A program made the translations under genes and the position numbers. From Hepsetus odoe (taxonomy: Eukaryota; Chordata; Actinopteri; Characiformes; Hepsetidae), in assembly GCA_017165825.1 (NCBI GenBank), contig CM029377.1:26125167-26189166 (forward strand): a stretch of DNA of 64,000 bases. Direction: 5' to 3'. Below, piece by piece: positions 46,865 to 58,000 of the stretch. The first letter of the stretch is position 1, and every line of letters starts with the position of its first letter. The notes below the pieces were generated by a model, which ran no database searches, was not told where the DNA came from, and saw nothing but the letters and a program-made list of their open reading frames with translations.

Positions 46865-47340
46865 CTGAGGTGGCAGATCTGGAGGTGTCAGAGTTAAAGA
46901 TGTTGATTTTCAATGGGTGGGACAATGATGGACAGGATAAGAAATTAGAATATTTGAGCGACAGTTCAGTTTAGATGTTTTGGAGACAAAGTTTGAGATG
47001 CAAGGTTGCGTTGGTTTGGACATGTGCAAAGGAGAGATGAGGATTATATTGGGAGGAGGATGTTGAAGATGGAGCTGCCAGGAAAGAGGATATAAGGAGG
47101 TTTATGGATGTGATGGAGAGGACATGCAGATTGTCGGTTTGAACAAAGAAGATGCAGAGGACAGGAAGAAATGGAGGAGGATTTTGAAGATGGAACTGCC
47201 AGGAAAGAGGAAAAGAGGAAGACCAAAGAGGAGGTTTTTGGATGTTATGATGAGAAGACAGTATGAACGAGGAAGATGCAGAGCACAGGAAGAAATGGAA
47301 CAGACAACGGGTGATACCTGTCTGTTAACAAGATTTATTA
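46865..47340 (+). mobile_element. RTE-like LINE, 3' ORF fragment with internal repeats
   Basis: Contains ggttgcgttggtttggacat and gatgaggattatattgggag (RWFGH and EDYIGR), then two to three successive copies of gaagatggagctgccaggaa, caggaagaaatggaggagga and similar blocks. The repeated blocks suggest that two truncated fragments or an internal duplication are joined. Broken frame. Confidence 0.68.
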
Positions 47341-48194
47341 ACATTCGTTTTCTTTGTTTAAGCCTCTAATCTCAAAAGTTTAAAGTTTACATCCCTAATG
47401 TTCCCATATGCTATGATTGATTATATATATATATATACATAAAGAACATCTATATGTGTAAATGTACTCATACAACTGATATTTAAATGAACTCTGTTCT
47501 GGGTGGCCTCCTCTCTCTTTATAACATCAGCATGCACAGGGGGCATCAAGAACCCAGTGAACTTAAATCAAACTGCTCTTGCAGCTTAGTTTCAGAAAAG
47601 CCAGGAAGAATTTGGTTTTCCATGGTAAGGGCCCTTTAAGTGAGGAATATTTTCACAGTCACACAACTTAGCCCGGCCACACAGCAAGTGGTATATCAAG
47701 AGGATTTAGCCTGGGGTTGCTAAAGTTCTCTGTTTATGTGTGTAAGTGTCCCAGCTGGTAGTTCCAACAATGTTGTCTGGCTCTCTTGTCCTGCTGACCT
47801 GCTGTAATAAGCCTGGTCCCAGGACGGAAGAGCTGTTACAACAGAGAGTGGTTCCCAACCCCCGGCACTATTAATAGCATAAACTCATGCTGACCCTGGA
47901 GCTGAGGCGATGCTTTTTGATTCACTTTGTCAGTGCAATGAAGGCTTGAGGTTGCTGCACCGGCAGCAGTCACTCGGAGGGGGTCAGCATTGCACAGCTG
48001 CCTGCTTTTTCAGCCTCAACATGATGTTTTGACACAGAGCTCTGTTGCAATTGACCAGCCTTGTATACATTGAGTGCTGTTGCGGTTTGAAGCACAGACG
48101 TTTGCCGAGAAGACATGTTTGTGTCATGTATGTTTGCAATTAGAGACCCATCGGTTAGGCTTCTTCTCCAGCATTTCACTACGATGTTCAACTG
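47341..48194. other. No gene recognised
   Basis: Less AT-rich than its surroundings, but no supported frame. A short TA run at about 47,422-47,440. Confidence 0.45.
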
Positions 48195-48405
48195 GGGTGG
48201 CGGAAGGGGCTAGTGGTTTTGGACTATGCCACAGGATCAGAAGGTTGTGGGTTTGATACCCAGACCATTAGGTTGCCCTCATTCCCATGAGCAAGGTACT
48301 GTCACCATCACTGCTCTCTGGGCACTTTAAATAGCTGCCTCCTGTTGCACGGTGTGTATGGGTTAAAGGCAGAGGCTGTGTTTCAAAATGACAATGATTC
48401 CCTAA
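48195..48405 (+). mobile_element. SINE family A (last copy before the forkhead region)
   Basis: Head ggtggcggaaggggctagtg, gttgtgggtttgatacccag, ggttgccctcattcccatga, tagctgcctcctgttgcacg and gggttaaaggcagaggctgt. Confidence 0.85.
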
Positions 48406-50140
48406 TTTAATTCATGCTTTTTGTTGGCCTATTAATAATTAAAAAACAAAAACTTCCCTGCTCATTTAACAGACCTTCTTATGTAAAAAAACTATTTTCT
48501 TTAAGTATAAAAGCTTAATGTTGAATGGTACCGTTAATTTTTTTTAGTTATTAAAAAGGTGAAAATGGCCTCTTAAAAATGAAATAAAATATATATAAAA
48601 AATAAAATAAAATATATGGGCCCTTTAATATTCAAGGGCTGGAAGGCAACACTTCCTCACTTTTATTTGGAAAAAAAAATTAAAAATTCTCAGAGCATGC
48701 CAGCCCTGTATTATTCATTTTCCAGTAAACAGTCCTTAAATGGACTCCTAAACTGCCACAATAACCCACTGTTTTTGTTGCAGCAGAATCAAGTCATTTG
48801 AATAACCACCTGTATAACCAGCAGGTGTTTGGCCCAACCCAACTTCCACTGAAGTCCTATGCAGTGTTTCATGCTGCAGCCAAATGAAAGAGGTGTCCCT
48901 TACATGGTCCTTAAGGGCAAAGTAACCTGAACAGCATTCGTTCTGAAGCCAAAAAAACAGGTTGCTTTTAAAAGTGCTTTTTTTCATTATTTCAGCCTCA
49001 TTTCAATCTGCAGTCACTTACAGCTTGATCTTTTAACCTTGCATGATAATTAAACTCAATTCCCAAACTATAGAAACACTTCCCAATGAGAGCCGATAAA
49101 TGTAAATCATACCATAAGTTTTGATACTTAAAAAAAAAAAACCTTTTTTTCAGCTTCGCTGTCGAATAAAGCTGAATACCGTTTTGATTATGATGCTTTA
49201 TTAAGGAAGCAGACCTCTCTGAAAAAGTTAATGAGGACCAAATGTTTGAGTCACACCACGATGTTTTTCCATTCCAGAGTTCATGGTCTCTGCTGATTTA
49301 TTTAAACCTGGTTTTCCATTGAGAGTTTCAACACAAAATCATCTCCAGAGTCGCCAGCAACATGATTAAAACATTAAAAAGATGAAAAAACAGGAGAGAA
49401 TCATTAAGTCAGAACAGAAAAAATAATGTCATCAAACAGGCCTCCTTGAGCTCTAGACACTCGCTTGTCCGTAATGGCTTTAATATGTCATTTTAGATGA
49501 GAGGACAGTCAAGTGTCAGTTGTAGCAAAACCAGAACTTTGTGTATCAAGTTTTCAAGTCTAGAATGGTGAGCCAATAGGAACCAATGTCATCACTCTTA
49601 ACAGTAGCTTTTTAGCATTTTTTTTTTTAATTATGACATTTTAACAACCTAATTTTGCAAGACATTTATTTCAAATAAACTCAATGTGGTATAAAGCAGC
49701 AGTTCCTGACAGAGTTTTTGTTTCCCACTTTCAGTGCAGTCCCGGTACCTTCAGAAGACACATATGCATCTATGTATGAACCTTCAAATGGAACAAACTC
49801 CTTCAAGCAGGGAAGAAACAGGAGCAGATGATTCCAGAAGATCAGGTGGTGATTAGTTTACTGTTGATGCTGGATGCTGAGTGCTTGGAACTCCTTTATC
49901 TAGAACCGTTGCACTTTGCAGACTATTCTTTGATCATTTTTTTCCCCAAGGTGATTCCCTAAGAACACATAAAGAAATGAGAGATGGCTTAACACTGCGT
50001 ATAAGTTTAGAGAGGAGACTCCTGTCTCCCATAGTAAGAAAACGTTACAAAAATGTTAAAAAAGAAGAAAAGAAGGAAACTTCATACTTTTTCTTACTTC
50101 ATGATATATACTGATGTTTTCATAAAATCATAAAATTGAT
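48406..50140. other. foxg1 upstream flank; no gene or transposon recognised
   Basis: AT-rich sequence with several A or T runs. No frame is supported. No copy of the SINE, LINE or Tc1 types seen earlier is present. Confidence 0.55.
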
Positions 50141-50400
50141 TTCTGGCAACCCTGGGGTTCATAGTTTTTCGCCTGCACAGATGAACAGGAGCACCAGATC
50201 CTGGAGAGGAAAGAAAAAAAGAGAGACCCCTTGACCCAGCCCAAAATATTCCTTCACGAAATGTCCTGATATTAAATTTCTCTTAGAGCCTGAAACACTT
50301 GGAGAAGGTACCATAAAAACATCAACATCTCCCTCACACTGCACTGGACCCAGTTAACCAGGACTCATTTTGCTTTTTCTTTTTCTTTTTTAAACTCAGA
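50141..50400. repeat. Decayed second copy of the foxg1 5' flank
   Basis: The stretch ttctggcaaccctggggttc, gaacaggagcacc, tcctggagaggaaagaaaaa matches atctggcaaccctggcgctc, gaacggcgagcacc, tcctgcagaggaaagacaga at 50,550-50,663 in the same order and orientation. Likeness fades further on (attaaatttctctta against atgactaatttctctc). Confidence 0.65.
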
Positions 50401-50419
50401 AAAGATCATCCTGATCTAA

Positions 50420-50805
50420 CTGATCGCGATACCGACGCTGTGATTGCCAAGCCCTGCCGCTCGTCCCAGAGTGAGGGTCCGACAGAGGGCGCCTCATGAG
50501 CATAAATATTCACCCCCTGTGCGTGTCCCCACGCGCGCGTTTGTGCAGTGATATCTGGCAACCCTGGCGCTCTCCGTTCATTTTAGCCCGCTCGGGTGAA
50601 CGGCGAGCACCTCGTCCTGCAGAGGAAAGACAGAAAGAAAAAAGAAAAAGAAAGTAGAGACTGCTTTATCCCCGCCTCCTCGGCTGATCGCTCCGAATCT
50701 CCTTTAATGACTAATTTCTCTCCCAGTCGTGGGTCCGGTCTGAGCCTCTGCTCCACGCCTGCTATGCCCTGATCCGCCCCCCTCCTGAAGCACAGCGCAC
50801 CCGGG
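50420..50805 (+). promoter_or_regulatory. Probable foxg1 promoter and 5' UTR in a CpG-rich island
   Basis: GC content and CpG density rise sharply here (ctgatcgcgataccgacgct, acgcgcgcgtttgtgcag) and stay high through the coding region. A TATA-like cataaatatt lies at about 50,499-50,508, some 300 bases before the ATG. The span 50,550-50,663 is the better-kept copy of the local duplication. The start site itself cannot be read from sequence. Confidence 0.5.
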
Positions 50806-51600
50806 ATGGGCGAGCCGGCGCAGAGAGCCGCCTCCTTCAGCATCACCAGCCTCCTGCTGCCCGAGCGGGGAGCCGCCACCCCCGCGGAGCCTCCAGCGGC
50901 GGCGGCGCCGGACAAGCCGGACAAGCCGGAGGAGAAGAGCGGCAAGGCGGACAAGCCGCCGTTCAGCTACAACGCGCTGATCATGATGGCGATCCGCCAG
51001 AGCCCCGAGAAGCGGCTTACTCTTAACGGCATCTACGAGTTCATCATGAAGAACTTCCCGTACTACCGGGAGCACAAGCAGGGCTGGCAGAACTCCATCC
51101 GCCACAACCTGAGCCTCAACAAGTGCTTCGTGAAGGTGCCGCGCCACTACGACGACCCGGGGAAAGGCAACTACTGGATGCTGGACCCGTCCAGCGACGA
51201 CGTCTTCATCGGCGGCACCACCGGCAAACTGCGCCGCCGCTCCGCCACCTCCCGGGGCAAGCTAGCCCTCAAGCGGGGCCTGCGCTTCGCGCCGCTCGCC
51301 CTGGGGCTCCCCGAGAGCCCGCTGTGCTGGCAGCTCCCGCCGCTCCTAGCGCTCCAGCAGCCCTCGCCTTTTGGCGGATCTCCGGCCGCGCTGCTTGCGC
51401 ATGGCTCAGGCTACGGTGACGGGCTCGGCGGCACATACGGGATGCGCGCGTCCGCCGCAGGGATGAGCTACTTCAGTTCCGGACAGCCTCCTCCTCCTCC
51501 GCCGCCGTTCGCAGCTCCCGTCGGCGCGCCCTTCCCGAGCGGCGGCTTCTCCGGAGTCTTAACGCAGCAAAAGAGGCTCCACAACTCCTTCATTAACTGA
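50806..51600 (+). CDS. foxg1: FoxG1-type forkhead transcription factor, short intronless paralogue
   Basis: Encodes 264 residues from one exon. Residues about 11-17 (FSITSLL) form an eh1-like motif that in FoxG proteins binds Groucho/TLE co-repressors. Residues about 50-142 are the forkhead DNA-binding domain, with recognition helix NSIRHNLSLN (96-105). The run from KPPFSYNALIMMAIRQSP to VFIGGTTGKLRRRS is diagnostic of FoxG1, a repressor that directs forebrain and sensory development. The usual His/Gln/Pro-rich N-terminal stretch is absent and the C-terminal part is short (vertebrate FOXG1 is near 490 residues), with a run of seven prolines near 227. It ends KRLHNSFIN, not the family's usual end. 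Zebrafish has several foxg1 paralogues (a-d); this is more like a derived one (c or d type), but I cannot assign the letter. Codon use is very GC-rich. Confidence 0.93.
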   Translation: MGEPAQRAASFSITSLLLPERGAATPAEPPAAAAPDKPDKPEEKSGKADKPPFSYNALIMMAIRQSPEKRLTLNGIYEFIMKNFPYYREHKQGWQNSIRHNLSLNKCFVKVPRHYDDPGKGNYWMLDPSSDDVFIGGTTGKLRRRSATSRGKLALKRGLRFAPLALGLPESPLCWQLPPLLALQQPSPFGGSPAALLAHGSGYGDGLGGTYGMRASAAGMSYFSSGQPPPPPPPFAAPVGAPFPSGGFSGVLTQQKRLHNSFIN

Positions 51601-51942
51601 GGGCCGTCAGCATCACTCACTTATCAAAAAACAAAAACAAAAAAAAGACACCCCAAATGGACCGTTACCTTTGTCTCGCTTTGCCAAAGGTACTATTTAT
51701 GTTCACGGCAACGCTTCCAGGGCTTAATTTAATTAAGTTTTATATTTATGGAGGGAAACAAAATGAAAAAAAGCATTTAAATGGCAATGTATTCATCCGT
51801 CCGGGTAGCAGGAGAATATTATAAATTATTTATGGAAGTAGAAAATGTCGCCTTAAGACAAAATCAGGGAGGAAGAAAAGGATCAGTCACTCTCCTCAGG
51901 TCACTCTGCTGTTGGGACGTGGAGAAGCGAAATATGCAAGCC

Positions 51943-52089
<147 letters not shown>

Positions 52090-52365
52090 GGCACTGCAAC
52101 ATGCTCATTAAAAACAAGGGGTTTTGTCTAAGAGTCATTTTGACCAGGAAAAAAATACAAAACAAACAAACAAAATACAAAAAAACTTGAAGATGGATTT
52201 CTGAAGTCCATTGTATTCCCTGTATGTGTGTGAGGAATGGCTGTTTATTTATTTTATACTGTTTTAAAGTGTTTAGCTGGACGGTTTTATATGCAAGTGT
52301 TATTTCCACTTTTATTTTGCACTTCCTCCAGTCTCCTCGGTTTGTTTCTGTTTTTCCCTTCACTG

Positions 52366-52418
52366 CTCTCTCTCTCTCTCTCTCTCCCTCTCTCTGTCTC
52401 TCTCTCTCTCTCTCTCTC
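52366..52418. repeat. (CT)n microsatellite
   Basis: About 53 bases of nearly pure CT. Confidence 0.93.
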
Positions 52419-52715
52419 ATTCTGTACTTTTTAAAACGACTAACTTGAAGATATTCGAAATTAAAAGCTCTGGTTTGTCACAAAGTCAGACTAGGCCGCC
52501 TGTTTGTCAGCTGAATGCTCGTCCTACCCTGTGCTCACAGTGAAGCTTCAAAATGAACATTTTCTCGGGAGGTTTTTGCTCAAAGTGCCTGGAAAACGAG
52601 TCGACAGGCTGAGGGGCAAACTAACACCCAGAGCTCCAGTCGGTCCTAAAGGGACTCCTGTCCTGGGATTCATCGGAGGATTAACATCAGTGCTTTAAAT
52701 CGGTGCCTGGACATT

Positions 52716-52805
52716 TCACTGTCCTTCACTGGACACATCACTGTCCTTTCCTTCACTGGACACATCACTGTCCTGTCCTTCACTGGACACATCACTGTCC
52801 ATTTT
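52716..52805. repeat. Short minisatellite
   Basis: Three successive copies of a unit of about 30 bases built on ccttcactggacacatcact. Confidence 0.88.
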
Positions 52806-53560
52806 TTGGCCTTCGTTTGACACCTTGTCATTCAGTTAACTGCCCTTTACTGGTCCCTTTGTCCCCTGTCCTTCTCTGTCCTTCACTGAATTGCTGGGCT
52901 AGCTGCAGGGATGGAAATATGGACAGTACTGTGTTGGTTGTAGATTTTCATTTTCTCTCAGGTTGGGGTTTTATTTGGCCTCATCCAGAGCTGGGCAGGT
53001 CTGGAGTTCAGAACAGTTCAGTACAGCAGATGACCCTCGGAGATGAGACATCATGCAAACCAGGCCTTTCATTTCCAGCTAATCACACTTCTTTGGGGAA
53101 ATGTGACCCACTGATCCACAAGGCCCAGAAATGGACATTTCCCTGATTTGATCTCAGGTGTGAGAGACAGAGGACAGCAGTTCATGCACATCATGTAGAC
53201 CGAGGAGGGTCCTGTGCTGAACTACACTTATTGTGTGACACATGAGTTACGATCGGGTCCAGGTACACTTAGACAAGCTTCTCCAAACCCAGGAAATCAG
53301 TGTGTCAGGAGGGAGGGCTGATGATGAACCTTTATTACCATGATGCGCTCCCAAGAGGTCCTGATGGAGAACCTGGCACTGGACTAAACGCTCGGGCACC
53401 GATCGTGTGCCAGTTATTTTTAAAATGTCTCCCATGTTGTCCGAATGTCAAAGAGCGCTTTTTTTTTTTTTTTTTATTTTTTACAACTTTCGAAGAAACT
53501 GTTTCCAACTAAGAACAAGAGGAAACTCGGATTAAACCGTTGTTTTTTTCTTCTTCACCT
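52806..53560. other. No gene recognised
   Basis: Short open frames only; a long T run at about 53,460-53,485. Confidence 0.5.
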
Positions 53561-53562
53561 CC

Positions 53563-53640
53563 TCGCGCTCTGATTGGCTGATCTCCTTCTCGCGGACCAA
53601 TCACAGTACGAGGAGGCGATCTTGGGCGGAAAACGGGTGT
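53563..53640. promoter_or_regulatory. Paired opposite CCAAT boxes in a small GC-rich patch
   Basis: ATTGG at 53,573-53,577 and CCAAT at 53,597-53,601 face each other about 20 bases apart, in ctctgattggctgatc and gaccaatcacagtacg, with CpG sites around them and gatcttgggcgg after. It resembles an NF-Y-bound promoter or enhancer. No gene start is visible on either side. Confidence 0.35.
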
Positions 53641-54491
53641 GAAAAAAGAAACTTTCTACGAGAGCTAAAAAGGAAGGACAACGCTTATTCTTAAAATAAA
53701 TTAATAAATAAACCGAAATCATCAGAATGAATAAATATTTAACACCCAAGTGATGTTCATTATATCGGGCAGTTTAACAACTAAAATTTAGTAAACACGC
53801 CAACGGGATTAAACACATGGTAAATTATTTTAAAATAGGTTTTAATTTGAAATCTATAATTGATATTGGGGATAATTATTCGGAACCTTCACTCACAGAA
53901 ATATTAAACATTTTTAAGAACATTTATTTATTATTAAAACCTGTGACGAGAGCAGACTTGATTTGCTATGGCGGTGTTTCTAATTGTTATTATTATTTTT
54001 TTTATTACATAAAAATACAAAACAATATCAAATTAATAAAATTGCTAAAGAATAAATACAAACATGGCAATAAGGCAGCCCGAGAATGAACCCTGTTCTC
54101 CTTTCTGTCTCAACAAAGGACACGAAAAAAAACCGCTTAAAAAGACAAGCTGATAAATAATCAACAAAAACGAGGTGATGTCCTCACATCTCGCAGAGAG
54201 TCTCAACTGTTCGACCGATCAAAATGAACAAGCAGAGAAAGGTTTCAACAGTCTGAGCGCTCTGAAGGCCTCGCTCTGAATGGGACATTCATAATTTTGA
54301 AAGCTGTTGAAGCTAGTATCTGAATCAAATTTACCGAAATGCAAAATGGTAAAAATAACTATATATATAAAAAAAAAAAAAAAAAAAAAAGAAAATATAT
54401 TTGTTGTGCTTTTTTATTAAAGCGCACCGTAGCCGTAAAAACAGCTATAATAATAATAATACAGTCAAATGAATAACAATTATACAATGCT

Positions 54492-54502
54492 ATTATTATT
54501 AC

Positions 54503-54536
<34 letters not shown>

Positions 54537-54538
54537 TT
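54492..54538. repeat. (TTA)n microsatellite
   Basis: About 47 bases of ATT/TTA units. Confidence 0.93.
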
Positions 54539-54827
54539 TTTTTAAGGTTATATCACATGAACAAATAAAAGTACCCGGTCGCTTGTGAGGCCAAAGGCGA
54601 GCTGTTTTATCTCACACACGTCACGTGGTTTTGAAGCCCGTAGTGGGGGGTCGGATCTGAAAAGCGCTCGTTAAGAGAGAGTTCAAAAACGAAACTGACG
54701 CAACTCATAAACTTATAAACACTGGGCCCAATAAAACTGGGAAAACTGGAAGCAACAAGAGTCAAAGCCAAAGAAGCAGTGCAGAGAAGAGAGGAGTTCA
54801 TTTCCACACAGCAGGGGTGGGAGGGAG

Positions 54828-54829
<2 letters not shown>

Positions 54830-54871
<42 letters not shown>
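54830..54871. repeat. (CA)n microsatellite
   Basis: About 42 bases of CA. Confidence 0.95.
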
Positions 54872-54873
<2 letters not shown>

Positions 54874-57800
54874 GGATAGAGCAGAGGTCTTCATTATCAG
54901 GGGGCTCATTACACCTGGCTGAACATTTTAACTCCTGAAACAAACCCAGTCTGAGACACTGCAGACCCTGAGTCACAGGGGTGTGAACCCAGCAAACAAC
55001 CAAGAACTGGAGTTAGAGCACAAGCTGATCTGCATGTGTTAAAAACATCTAATTTCCCCTTCAGTTTTCAGATTAGTCATACTGTTAATCCTGCAGGAAC
55101 AGGAATGTGAAAGACTGGGCCAAAGGAACTGCTGAAGCTGGCAGGCCTGGCCAGGCCAGCACTACCCTACAGACCAACTCTGTGGAAGATCCTGCTGGTA
55201 GAGGGCAGGAAGTGGGATATATTTTATAATATATTTGATTTAATCACTATAACCAAAGAATAAAAAAAAGACTAATGGTGGTTAAGCTTTTAGCTTTTAT
55301 ATTTGCAACATAAAAGTTCTAAGTGCGAAGATGATGCTTCTTGAAATACGTTCAAGACCAATCAGAAAGCTGGAACAATTCATTGTAAACCAAGCTGAAA
55401 ACTGCACATAATCTTTTATATTTGCAATTGGATAAATACAACAGCAGTCTCTTTTAACCAATAAATAAATACATAAACAAATAAATAAAAAGATGAAGTG
55501 AGTCTCCATTGTTTCCCTTTAATCAGTCAGTCTGGGTGAGCTCAAAGAGACATAAAGACACAATGGAAATGTCAAATATTGACAAGAATGGAATAGAATA
55601 GAATAAATATTCTAATTATAAATAGAATAATTGCTTTGCAGGCTTTAAGGATGCTTTCCAACATTAAAGCATTTCAGATTTTTCACACTATAACACATTA
55701 CATGAATATCAACATCCAAAGTACAAACATTTTGTCCTTTTCAACTCACTGCGTTTTGTGAATGGAGCTCTGTTACGATACAGTGTTGTGTCTGCATCGC
55801 TTGCCGTTGCAAAATTGCCATTAAAGCATCTGCTCTTCAGTGCTGTAATGGCACGTTATGGCAAATGAATCCTAGAAAACATGCCTAGAGACATCTCAAG
55901 AGCTTCAGCGGCGCCTTAAGACATTCCACATGAGTGCCTGAGTCACTCAAGGCTAACTTTTATTTCAAATCTCATGTTTTAAACTGAAAACAAAATCAAG
56001 AATGTTCTTTTACCAAGCCAAATTTAAGATTATTATCCTTGTAAAGCTCAGTCACACGATGCTGAAATTTTTGTAGGCTAGATGTGTTTGCTTATCCTGC
56101 TGGAAATAAAATCTACCTTTTCACCAGTGAAACATCAACATTTGTACAACGATCTTATTTTCTTAATACACTCCTCACTGAATGTACATTCAAATATGAA
56201 AAATACAAATTACCCAATGACTGCAGCGATTGATATTATTGTAGTATTTAATGCATGTAACACTACTTAAAAATAGAAAATGCTCCTGACTTTTTCCTTT
56301 CACACTAAATGTTATTTAAACGGTGTCCATATTACAAAAGCTCATAACACAGAGCAGAAAGACTTCTTTAAAGCAGATTTTCAAGACCATCTCTGTGAGA
56401 ACACAGTGTGAGATCTAATCAACTGGACTCAATAAAGAGTAAAATTAAGTTGAGAGATAATCTGAGTGTTAGATTGACTTTCTCACCAACAACAGAAATT
56501 TAAGTCTAAATTCTTGTTTATTCTTCACGCCTTTTTGGAGGCAAAAGTTCAGGGAGAGCTACATTTTAGCAGCGTGTTAACAAACAAACCACAACATCAC
56601 CTGATTATATTAACAAAAATACAGTAACATTTTTTTCCATCTCCAGTTTTTTCCATAGAAAAAGAAAAAGTAGGATTCGCAAATAAACCAAGGAACTCAT
56701 TTAAAGCTCTTGAACAGAAAAGGTTCAGAACTGAACTATCATGCGTTAGAAAGATGATTTGGAAGTTTTTTTAAAATAGTCCCTTGCTCCGACCATCTCC
56801 AAATTGGTTTAGTTGAAAGATTTTGGGAAGCAAAAGAAGCTCCTTTATGACATCGCTCTAAAAGTTCAATTAGTAATATAATAGCGAGGATAAGTACACT
56901 TTCAAAACCACATACCCGGACCATCTGGAGAGAGGAGTAGCCGGTGTTTCATGCTGCTGAAATGAATCACTGTGGAACGTGACTCAACATTGTTCATTTT
57001 ATACAGTATCTTTTAACTAGGAACTATTTCACAGTCTATTAGGTTGTTTTTTTAAGGTTTCTTGTTAATCTTCAGCATGTTCATGAATATAATGTGCTAT
57101 ATCTTGTTATAAATAATACAAAGCACCTTTATCATGAATGACATGATTTTTGTGCGTGTTAATATATCAGTATTGGGGGATTTTACCTGCAGCACATGCA
57201 GGTCGTTTTAACACTTTAGCAAAAAGTAGGACTTTTGTATTTTTTAGACCATTGAAATTGAAGTACCACATTACACAACAGCGCTTTAGTCGTCTTTCTG
57301 GTGCTTTTAGTTGCTGGCACTTTGACATCAGTTTGACATATAATGAAATGAAAAAACCAAATTCATATATAACAGTCATGAGCTTGGAGGCTTAAAGAGT
57401 AAGTTTAGAAGCATACAGAAATATTTTGCTCTTCAAATTCAGGACTCTGAGTTCTCTCATCTTTGCTGAAATATAGGAGAGAGAATCATTTTCTAACACA
57501 TTACTGGAGCTTCAAGAATAAACTACAATTGAGAATGCAAACTACAATCGTATCTTGAAACTATGTCATCGTGTGCAGTACTGTGCAAATGTCTAAGGCA
57601 TAAATAAACTTTTTAAAATCATTCATCTGGGCAGTGACAGTTTTTGACCGTGAAACACAAAATGTGGAAATCAATAGAAGTAAAAATAAATGCATTAAAA
57701 AAAATAAAAAAAAAACTTGTTTAAAGTATTTTCATAAGTTTGATTTGGGTGCTGACTTCTCTGTGTTTTTTTTCTTATTTTTATTTTTTTATTTAAAAAC

Positions 57801-58000
57801 AATTATCAGCCCATCTGATTGTAGCTTACAGAAGTACTGATGAGGCAAACCAGGTAATGGAAGATAACTACAAGTAACACTGACATGAAAAAGAAAAATG
57901 CCCTTTTGGACTAATGTTATATGCAGTGGTTGCAACAGTAATGTTTAATTAGCAAGTAAATGTTCAGTGGCCAAAGTAAATTCAACACAGGCATACAAAA

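Larger units (their letters stand above)
53641..58000. other. AT-rich gene-free flank, first part
   Basis: No frame resembles a known protein. Low-complexity items: an A run at about 54,369-54,390, a TTA array at about 54,492-54,538, a CA array at about 54,830-54,871. A Tc1-type end (cagtactgtgcaaatgtcta) at about 57,577-57,600 has no partner that I can see. Confidence 0.55.

Noticed and set aside
50704..51147. 147-codon minus-strand frame over the forkhead gene
   Set aside because: GC-rich antisense shadow of foxg1.
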